Shown: positions 35,933 to 41,859 of the stretch, piece after piece
Layout of the letters: every line of letters begins with the position of its first letter
How positions within the stretch are numbered: position 1 is the first letter of the stretch
Assembly: GCF_037622515.1 (NCBI RefSeq)
Contig: NZ_JBBJCN010000002.1
Coordinates: 124,001 to 188,000, forward strand
DNA from: Paradesertivirga superstes
GTDB taxonomy: Bacteria > Bacteroidota > Bacteroidia > Sphingobacteriales > Sphingobacteriaceae
DNA: 64,000 nucleotides
Reading direction: 5' to 3'
Notes under the pieces: model-generated
The model's input: only the letters and a program-made list of their open reading frames with translations
Told to the model about the DNA's origin: nothing
Databases searched by the model: none
Position numbers and translations under genes: made by a program

Positions 35933-36126
35933 GACGGTGAAGGTTTATATTGCGCCCGATTTTTTTTTTAATATCGGAACAAATCGTTTACGCTTTTAAT
36001 TTGTTAACTTTCTACTTATAAAAATTTAAACCTATTTCATCTTATTGCAAACGTAAATTAAGCTCACTGATAGAGAGGTTAATATCTCTAGAGTTTGTTT
36101 TTTGTTAATATTTATAACAATTAAAT

Positions 36127-37416
36127 ATGAAAAAAATCATAGTTGTTTTATTATTACTGAGTAGTACTATTATCCATGCGCAAGGACAGAAGGGTGTAGT
36201 TTTTCATCAAGGGCTTACCTGGGATCAATTGAAAGAGAAAGCTAGAAAAGAAAAGAAGTTTATTTTTTTAGATGCCTATACTACATGGTGCGCACCATGT
36301 AGAATGATGGACAGTACAGTCTTCCCACAGAAGAAGGTAGGAGAATTTTTTAACCGAAACTTTATTAGTGTGAAGGTGCAGTTTGATATTACAAAGAACG
36401 ATAATGAAGAGATAAAAAGCTGGTATAAAGATGCTAAAATGATAAAGAGCGCATATGCTATAAAAAGCTACCCTACGTTTTTGTTTTTTAGTCCTGATGG
36501 TGAGTATATACATAGAATCGTAGGTGCGTCAGCTATTGGTGAAGAGTTTATTTCTAAGTCAGAAGATGCATTGAATCCTGATAAACAATATTATATTCTC
36601 AAGCGGAGGTATGAAGCTGGAAAAAAAGATCCGGATTTTCTTCTTTTGTTACAAAAAGCAGCCGTTCGAGCTAGTGACTCAGATTTTATACCTTTAATTA
36701 CTAACGAATATCTTAAAACTCAAAAGAATCTTTTAAGCGAGGAAAACCTTAAACTTCTCCTTGTTGCAACATTGAAAAGTAATGATCCTGGTTTTTCAAT
36801 CTTTCAAAATTATTCCATAAAAGCAGATTTATTTCTAGGAAACGGTAAAAGTCTTCAGATTGTTAAAGATATAGTGACAACTGAAGTCGTCATACCATAT
36901 CTTAGAAAGGGCGGAACAAGAATAAAGATGGGAGAAGGCTTTTTCTCTTACAGCAGTGAAAATATTGAAGAAAATCCAGACTGGAATAAACTTACAATGC
37001 AGTTGAATGATCAATATCCTATGTTGGCAGAAGATATAGTTATCGAATCAAAGCCAATGTATTACGGATGGACGCAAAATTGGCCTAAGTTTAGTGAATC
37101 CGTTGAACATTATATATTGAAAAATGGGGACTTAGCAGATGGCTCTCGATTAAACATCTATGCCTGGACTATTTTATCCAAGTGTGATGATTCAAAATCT
37201 ATTAATGCAGCTTTGAAATGGTGCAGGAAAGCTATCTACATTCAGAATGGTAAAGATATTTCTACTTTAAATACATATACTAACTTATTATATAAGTCAG
37301 GCAGAAAAGCAGAAGCGATTAAGAATCAAGAAGAAACAATTAAAATGTCGGGAGGAGTTGATTCGCGATTAACAGATGTTCTTAATAAAATTAAAAACAA
37401 TGAGAAAACCTGGTAA
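36127..37416 (+). CDS. Thioredoxin-family exported protein
   Basis: A 429-aa protein with signal peptide (MKKIIVVLLLLSSTIIHAQ). A DsbD-gamma/thioredoxin-like domain at residues ~25-150 has active site WCAPC (TTWCAPCRMMDSTVF) and the cis-Pro region YPTFLFFSPDGEYIHR. The remaining ~270 residues are helical, TPR-like toward the end (KWCRKAIYIQNGKD). Probably a periplasmic disulfide reductase or a sensor of thiol state. It runs opposite to most array genes and is bracketed by 15-bp motifs 11 and 12. Confidence 0.8.
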   Translation: MKKIIVVLLLLSSTIIHAQGQKGVVFHQGLTWDQLKEKARKEKKFIFLDAYTTWCAPCRMMDSTVFPQKKVGEFFNRNFISVKVQFDITKNDNEEIKSWYKDAKMIKSAYAIKSYPTFLFFSPDGEYIHRIVGASAIGEEFISKSEDALNPDKQYYILKRRYEAGKKDPDFLLLLQKAAVRASDSDFIPLITNEYLKTQKNLLSEENLKLLLVATLKSNDPGFSIFQNYSIKADLFLGNGKSLQIVKDIVTTEVVIPYLRKGGTRIKMGEGFFSYSSENIEENPDWNKLTMQLNDQYPMLAEDIVIESKPMYYGWTQNWPKFSESVEHYILKNGDLADGSRLNIYAWTILSKCDDSKSINAALKWCRKAIYIQNGKDISTLNTYTNLLYKSGRKAEAIKNQEETIKMSGGVDSRLTDVLNKIKNNEKTW

Positions 37417-37470
37417 CTTATGTGCTCCCGATTAATTATTTAATTAATTAAGCGAGTAGACTTAGATATC

Positions 37471-37485
37471 ATCGTTTTTTGAGAC
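37471..37485 (-). repeat. 15-bp boundary motif, copy 12
   Basis: Exact copy, overlapping the GTTAGTC end of attC-like site F. Confidence 0.75.
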
Positions 37486-37613
37486 TAACGATTAAGGGTT
37501 TAAGGTTGTGCCCGATTAATAGTACCTCACTGTAGCCAGTACTAAAGTAGTTGAAAAGTAGAAAATGACAGAGATTCACGTCACGCGGGCATAACTCAAA
37601 CCCGATGTTAGTG
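37483..37613 (-). other. attC-like site F
   Basis: A 131-bp inverted repeat. On the minus strand it begins GCCACTAAC and ends CCCTTAATCGTTAGTC. Arms AAGGGTTTAAGGTTGTGCCCG and CGGGCATAACTCAAACCC pair with bulges. The TAA stop of the neighbouring gene is part of its CACTAAC end. Confidence 0.7.
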
Positions 37614-38111
37614 GCTGCCACTTATGATTTTTTGGTCTGTGGCTTCCGAGTATTCGGTTTCACTTAAATATTCGTCGTCAAAGTCAACTTGAACAAAAGT
37701 AAATTCAGGCGAAAATGCTGTCTTTAAGCCCATACATTGTAAGGTTTTGTCCTCAGGTTGTCGCATGGTAAATTTTTCAATTAACTCCTTGCCGGTTCCT
37801 TCGGTCTGACTACTAACTTCTTTAAACTTCAAATCAGGATTTAGTTCTAGAATTATGCAGCTGTGATAGAGCTTGGTCAAGTTAATTATGTTGTCTCTAA
37901 AATCTTGCCTACTGCCCTCTAAAACATTAGCATAAAGTCCGAGCGTTACATAGTTTGCATCTCTTTGCCTGACTGCCTCGACAGCACATTCATCCATAAA
38001 CCCTAACAGCGAGTTTAAAGTCGAGTCTGATTGCCCGACTTGGACTTTTAATTCCCGTCTTGTCACTCGGTCAGATTGAATATATCTTTCAACTATTTGT
38101 CGAATTTGCAT
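37608..38111 (-). CDS. Hypothetical cytoplasmic protein of a cassette
   Basis: A 167-aa soluble protein without signal peptide or membrane helix (MQIRQIVERYIQSDRVTRRE, then LLGFMDECAVEAVRQRD and a helical middle), ending in an acidic tail (FDDEYLSETEYSEATDQK). No family recognised. It fills the cassette between attC-like sites G and F; its start is ~15 bp after site G and its stop codon is inside site F. Confidence 0.62.
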   Translation of the reverse strand: MQIRQIVERYIQSDRVTRRELKVQVGQSDSTLNSLLGFMDECAVEAVRQRDANYVTLGLYANVLEGSRQDFRDNIINLTKLYHSCIILELNPDLKFKEVSSQTEGTGKELIEKFTMRQPEDKTLQCMGLKTAFSPEFTFVQVDFDDEYLSETEYSEATDQKIISGSH

Positions 38112-38127
38112 GGTCTTTTATGGTTGC

Positions 38128-38258
38128 CGCTAACGGTTAGGGCTTGCGAAGATGGCGGATAGAAAGCACGTCACTGTCATCTAGCACAAAACTTAGTTAA
38201 ATGTAGAAAAGTTTCGAGAATAACGTCGCCTGCCATTTTTGCAATAGACATGTTACAG
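38128..38258 (-). other. attC-like site G
   Basis: A 131-bp inverted repeat. On the minus strand it begins CCTGTAAC and ends GCCCTAACCGTTAGCGGC. Arms GGGCTTGCGAAGATGGCGG and TGCCATTTTTGCAATAG pair imperfectly. Nearly the same sequence as site C, 12 kb away. Confidence 0.7.
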
Positions 38259-38271
38259 GCTGGCTTTCTTT

Positions 38272-39585
38272 TTAGAATGTCTTGATTTGACCATTGTCCA
38301 ACCACTTAGGAATTTCAAAATTCCTTGCTTTGGGATGTTGATGAAATATGTTTCTTAAGTTTCTAAATACATCGTAAGCTTCGTTCATGATTTCTTTCTG
38401 CTTATCAATAAACTGCAAATCGTATTGATTTTCGTTAATTTTATGGGCAGGATTTTGTCGTTCTCTTCTTATCCTTTTTAATGGCTTGAAAAGTTCATTT
38501 ACAGAACCTTCTCCATCCACGTTGAAGACAGAAGACAACCACTCTTCAAAAATTTGAAGTGTGCCTTTAGATTGTCTCTCTACTAGGCCATTCCCTAATT
38601 CTTTGAATTCAAAAAGCTCAACCTTTCCCTCAAAAAAGTCCTTATTGATATTTTCAGAAATCATCTTGTCAAGTAGTAAGATAAAATCATTATAATTTTT
38701 TAAGGTCGGTGAAAAGAAAAATGTAAATTCCTTAGGTCTATTTTCTTTTTCAAATGTCTTCCTAAATAATGGCTTAGAGAAGACTAATTCGGTTAGCTTG
38801 TTAATGCATTTTTGCTCTCCTATAAAGCCTGAAAAGATTGAGTATGAAGACGTCCAGTTTCCTTGAATCGTATTTTGATGATACTCTTCAAGCATCTCAC
38901 AATTGCCTGTTTTTTCCTTGCTTTTCCAATAAACTTGATGTTCAGGGGTCAAATCTTTTAGGTAACGTAAATATACTACTGCCAGTCTGTCACCTTTTTC
39001 ATCAAAGCCTAACCCAAAAGTCTTTAGAAAAATATCATCTTCTTCTCTTACAGTGGGTTTTTCGTCTTCACCGTAATTGCAAGAAATGCGTCCCGAGTAA
39101 TCCTCGAATTTAAAATCAAATCTTGGGTCATTAAAGTATCTATCCAATACTTCTATTTCAAAGAAAATTGGCTTTAAATGTGGTTCTCCCAGTGCAAGTT
39201 GTTTCGAATAAATTGCGTTGCCAAAGTTTGATAAGTCCCGCGCCCTCTGAAGATACGTTTTGCTGGGATAAAGGCATATGGGAAATTCTGTATCTTCTGA
39301 TGAAATTGTAAATTCTCCAAATGCGTGTAGAACTTCTTTTGTTTTTTTTGCTTCTTCTAAAATGCGTATTTGACTGTCAATTGGATAATGCTGGAATCCG
39401 ATAATATGAGGATTAGTGCTTGACTGAATTGAAATAACACCATCGACTACTAGTTCTTTTATGAGGTCAATTGAATTTTCATAGTCTATGTCTAACTTTT
39501 GCGAAATATTCCGCAAAGGGATTCCATTGAAATCCGAGGAATTCACAAAAAAATCAAATACGATGATTTCGATTCTATCTTTCAA
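38272..39585 (-). CDS. Large cassette protein with a HEPN-like motif
   Basis: About 437 aa if it starts at the TTG 39585; a longer frame from a GTG at 39651 would run into attC-like site H. No signal peptide. Residues ~10-75 look like a winged-helix segment (IPLRNISQKLDIDYENSIDL, then GVISIQS). Near the C-terminus, RERQNPAHKI contains an R-x4-H motif followed by a helical segment (EIMNEAYDVFRNLRNIFH), as in HEPN RNase domains of toxins and defence proteins. This role is inferred from one motif only. Confidence 0.55.
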   Translation of the reverse strand: MKDRIEIIVFDFFVNSSDFNGIPLRNISQKLDIDYENSIDLIKELVVDGVISIQSSTNPHIIGFQHYPIDSQIRILEEAKKTKEVLHAFGEFTISSEDTEFPICLYPSKTYLQRARDLSNFGNAIYSKQLALGEPHLKPIFFEIEVLDRYFNDPRFDFKFEDYSGRISCNYGEDEKPTVREEDDIFLKTFGLGFDEKGDRLAVVYLRYLKDLTPEHQVYWKSKEKTGNCEMLEEYHQNTIQGNWTSSYSIFSGFIGEQKCINKLTELVFSKPLFRKTFEKENRPKEFTFFFSPTLKNYNDFILLLDKMISENINKDFFEGKVELFEFKELGNGLVERQSKGTLQIFEEWLSSVFNVDGEGSVNELFKPLKRIRRERQNPAHKINENQYDLQFIDKQKEIMNEAYDVFRNLRNIFHQHPKARNFEIPKWLDNGQIKTF

Positions 39586-39608
39586 TTTACCGGTGTCTTT
39601 AAGCTTGT

Positions 39609-39740
39609 GTGTAACAGTTTGCAGATTTGCGATGGGCGGGCTTTTCAGCACAAATGTTCATGCGGAGCACAAAACTTTCGGCTACCACTAAACTGTCTGC
39701 GGAGCACGAAACCCCGCTTATTGCAAATGTGCTGTTAGCG
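39609..39740 (-). other. attC-like site H
   Basis: A 132-bp inverted repeat. On the minus strand it begins CCGCTAAC and ends CTGTTACAC. Arms GCAGATTTGCGATGGGCGGG and CCCCGCTTATTGCAAATGTGC pair with bulges. The centre contains a direct repeat (tgcggagcac twice) and is unlike the other sites. Confidence 0.7.
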
Positions 39741-39744
39741 GTAG

Positions 39745-40146
39745 TTATTCTTCCGTCAGTTCGTCTATCTTCTTCGCTACTTGCTGAATGTCGCCCGTCT
39801 CGTGTTGCCATAAATAAATTTCTTCTCTTAGTTTTTTGTTGTCGTTGTCAAGTGGTAATAAAATCAAATTGTCGCCTGAACCATTTGAAGCAATTGCAAT
39901 TCCGTTGTCCGGGAAATTGTCCCACGACCTTGCTTGTTTGGTCTCTAAAATAATGTGGTTGGAAGTCCTGCTCATTTTTTTGTTGTCCGACTTGTCAAAA
40001 AACGGAAATAGTTGCCAGTCATCATCCTCAGTAGTTAGTTCTCCTCCATTTTCTTTTGTCATTTTACACTTGAAACTGTCGGGAAATACAAGTCCAAGTT
40101 CTTGCTCTGTTTCAATGATATATTTTATGTCTACTGGAAATGGCAT
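39745..40146 (-). CDS. SMI1/KNR4 (SUKH) family protein
   Basis: A 133-aa SUKH-fold protein: IIETEQELGLVFPDSFKCKM at the N-terminus, a GGELTTEDDDWQLFPF segment, and NGIAIASNGSGDNLILLPLD in the middle. SUKH proteins often act as immunity proteins against contact-dependent or polymorphic toxins. It stops 5 bp before attC-like site H and starts 8 bp after the small gene 40155-40394, giving a two-gene cassette. No toxin partner is seen. Confidence 0.8.
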   Translation of the reverse strand: MPFPVDIKYIIETEQELGLVFPDSFKCKMTKENGGELTTEDDDWQLFPFFDKSDNKKMSRTSNHIILETKQARSWDNFPDNGIAIASNGSGDNLILLPLDNDNKKLREEIYLWQHETGDIQQVAKKIDELTEE

Positions 40147-40154
40147 CAGTCCGA

Positions 40155-40394
40155 TTATTTGAAGTTGTCGTAATCAATAAAGTCCCAAGGTATTTCTTTT
40201 TTAAAAGTCTGAATGCTTTCTTCAAGCAAGTCCAATGAGATGTCTTGTTGGTAAAGTGTAACAGTCCTTGTGCGTTTTGTGTCGTCACGAAATATTTCAA
40301 TTACTAACTTGTCGTCACGGTAAATTTCAACGCCAATGCCATCTCTGTCGCTAACATCACTTGCAATTATTACTCTGTCTTTCGGTGGTGTCAT
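40155..40394 (-). CDS. Small protein cotranscribed with the SUKH gene
   Basis: A 79-aa soluble protein (MTPPKDRVIIASDVSDRDGI, then KLVIEIFRDDTKRTRTVTLY) with beta-strand character and an acidic C-terminal helix (KKEIPWDFIDYDNFK). No certain family. It is the first gene of the two-gene cassette between repeat R copy 5 and attC-like site H. Confidence 0.6.
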   Translation of the reverse strand: MTPPKDRVIIASDVSDRDGIGVEIYRDDKLVIEIFRDDTKRTRTVTLYQQDISLDLLEESIQTFKKEIPWDFIDYDNFK

Positions 40395-40442
40395 TTGTCA
40401 ATTTGTTAGTGCTGTGGTGTCGTTCGTTATAATTACCGCTAA

Positions 40443-40630
40443 CTAGTATATATGTGCCATAAAACTTCCGTAATACACCCATTTTCGGAGAGATAACGGT
40501 AACTGATTAGCACATTATTCACGAATATAAAAATTTCATATCAAAAGATCTGACTTGTAAGCTGTCCTAGTGGCGGCTAACTAAGTCATCGTTGAAAAGC
40601 AAATTACAATCAACTGAATTCCATCGATTT
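40443..40630. repeat. 195-bp noncoding repeat R, copy 5
   Basis: Closest to copy 4. Its right end reads catcgattttt, so the 15-bp motif is destroyed here. It is 5' of the two-gene SUKH cassette, with ~50 bp between. Confidence 0.8.
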
Positions 40631-40663
40631 TTCATGTTTTCTTGTAGATTCTCCATATGCTTT

Positions 40664-40798
40664 CACCTAGCGGTTAAGGATTTTTGCTGTTGCGGCATTA
40701 ATCGCAGATCAATTTGTCAAGCCAGGACTAATGTAATAGAAAGCAGTGAAGTAACATAAACCGCGTCAGGCCGCAATTTCAACAAGCCCGTGTTATGC
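40664..40798 (-). other. attC-like site I
   Basis: A 135-bp inverted repeat. On the minus strand it begins GCGCATAAC and ends CCTTAACCGCTAGGTG, with GCT for GTT at the second end. Arms TTGCTGTTGCGGC and GGCCGCAATTTCAAC pair imperfectly. The centre is shared with sites A, B and E. Confidence 0.68.
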
Positions 40799-40825
40799 GC
40801 TGACATTCGTTAGTCGCACTTGCAA

Positions 40826-41299
40826 TTACTCCTTAATCTTTTTATAATGACTTTTCCATCCATATCCATCCACTGCTAATTGCTGTGAGACATTTTCATA
40901 AGTCTGGTCGTCGGGAGAAGTGAGTGTCACCTCGCCCCGTTTTGGCTCTGGCTGGCGAATAGCGAGCGACTTTCCTTCCCAAGTTTTAAACTCCTTGCTC
41001 ATTTCAACCTTGGCACCTAAAAGTTTCCCCTTATTGAAGTAGTAAAGAATTTTTTCCTTGCCTGGATTATCGACTAATACCCTCACTAGGTCATTGTTAG
41101 CCGCTAATTTAAACTCAAGGTAGATTGTTTCTTCGTAGTTTCCTAACTCGCTGCTCCAGCCCCTTATTTTTGATGTGTCACTTTTCAGTTTTGCGACTTG
41201 GCTGTCAACTGCTATGATAAACTTCTCTAGGTCAGTGGATGACTGCGGGTAGCCCTTAAAACAAGCAACGATAAGTAAGATTGTCAGCATTTTTTTCAT
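40826..41299 (-). CDS. Exported hypothetical protein of a cassette
   Basis: A 157-aa protein with signal peptide (MKKMLTILLIVACFKGYPQ). The mature part is soluble and beta-rich (ETIYLEFKLAANNDLVRVLV, then KILYYFNKGKLLGAKVEM). No family recognised. It starts ~15 bp after a GTTATGCGC cassette start (41312-41320) and ends 28 bp before attC-like site I. It is the rightmost gene of the array. Confidence 0.62.
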   Translation of the reverse strand: MKKMLTILLIVACFKGYPQSSTDLEKFIIAVDSQVAKLKSDTSKIRGWSSELGNYEETIYLEFKLAANNDLVRVLVDNPGKEKILYYFNKGKLLGAKVEMSKEFKTWEGKSLAIRQPEPKRGEVTLTSPDDQTYENVSQQLAVDGYGWKSHYKKIKE

Positions 41300-41322
41300 A
41301 TACAGGCTGTTTGCGCATAACT

Positions 41323-41386
41323 AGCGAATATACGCTACTAATAGCGCATATATTTTCTTTATGTTAAGGGTAACTATCATTTATTC
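41323..41386. repeat. ~70-bp noncoding repeat, copy 2
   Basis: Matches 35864-35932 (agcgaatatacgctactaat, gcgcatatatttt, gttaagggtaactatc). The 15-bp motif at its end is degenerate (atcatttattc). It marks the right end of the recognisable array. Confidence 0.7.
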
Positions 41387-41512
41387 TTTTGTGGAAGTTA
41401 AAAACCCCACCGTCACAAATACGTCACAACGAAATTTGCCACTTTCCAATCTTACTTAAATTGACCATCGTAGTCAGAAACGCGGTTTTTTCACCTTAAA
41501 AATAATGCAAAC

Positions 41513-41555
41513 TTTGACTCTTAATAAATGGGTCGAGAGTTCGAGCCTCTCCAGG
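41513..41555 (+). other. tRNA-Lys(CTT)-like 3'-half fragment
   Basis: The stretch resembles the 3' half of tRNA-Lys: anticodon loop CTCTTAA, variable GGGTC, and a perfect T arm with stem GAGAG/CTCTC around loop TTCGAGC. The anticodon stem is imperfect and no D arm or acceptor 5' strand precedes it, so it is not a functional gene. Partial tRNA 3' ends commonly mark the edge of an integrated element. Confidence 0.5.
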
Positions 41556-41602
41556 TTAATTGGGTTGTATCAGTTTTTTTGCCTTGCTAAGATAATTTTG
41601 TG

Positions 41603-41743
41603 CTAAGCTACTAACTGTCTCACTGCCTTTTTCACACTATCATGCTGACCACCACCTATGACTCCACCCCCGGAACTCAAATATAAACTAGCATCACCCG
41701 TTTGATAGGCAACCGTTGTTGCCGTATAGTAAGGGAATTAAGT
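41603..41743 (-). pseudogene. C-terminal fragment of an unknown protein
   Basis: About 45 open codons on the minus strand (PYYTATTVAYQTGDASLYLS, then GGGVIGGGQHDSVKKAVRQL) ending in TAG. It has protein-like composition but no start. It may be what remains of a gene at the border of the inserted region. Family not recognised. Confidence 0.4.
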
Positions 41744-41772
41744 ACAAAGTCCAAGTCAAGTTCTGATAAAAT

Positions 41773-41807
41773 AACTTCGACAATACCGGGGAGATATTGC
41801 CGAAGTT
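41773..41807 (-). terminator. Probable terminator of the SusC/SusD operon
   Basis: AACTTCG-a-CAATA and TATTG-c-CGAAGTT form a 12-bp stem with one mismatch and a 9-nt loop. On the minus strand it is followed by ATTTTATC and lies ~50 bp downstream of the last gene of the SusC/SusD transcript. Confidence 0.65.
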
Positions 41808-41859
41808 TAACCAATAATTATTTAAAAAGGAGGGATATGCGTATCAACCTGGTTTACAA

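Larger units (their letters stand above)
41387..41859. other. Junction between cassette array and pectin locus
   Basis: No intact gene. It holds a tRNA-like fragment (41513-41555), a short C-terminal coding remnant (41603-41743) and a terminator-like inverted repeat (41773-41807). Confidence 0.5.

Noticed and set aside
39745..40162. Plus-strand open frames opposite the SUKH gene
   Set aside because: They are antisense shadows of the SMI1/KNR4 gene, without recognisable motifs.
20558..41386. CRISPR array
   Set aside because: The repeats are too long, too irregularly spaced and flank genes rather than short spacers; no cas genes are present.
41513..41555. A functional tRNA-Lys gene
   Set aside because: Only the anticodon-arm and T-arm parts are present; the anticodon stem is mismatched and the D arm and 5' acceptor strand are missing.
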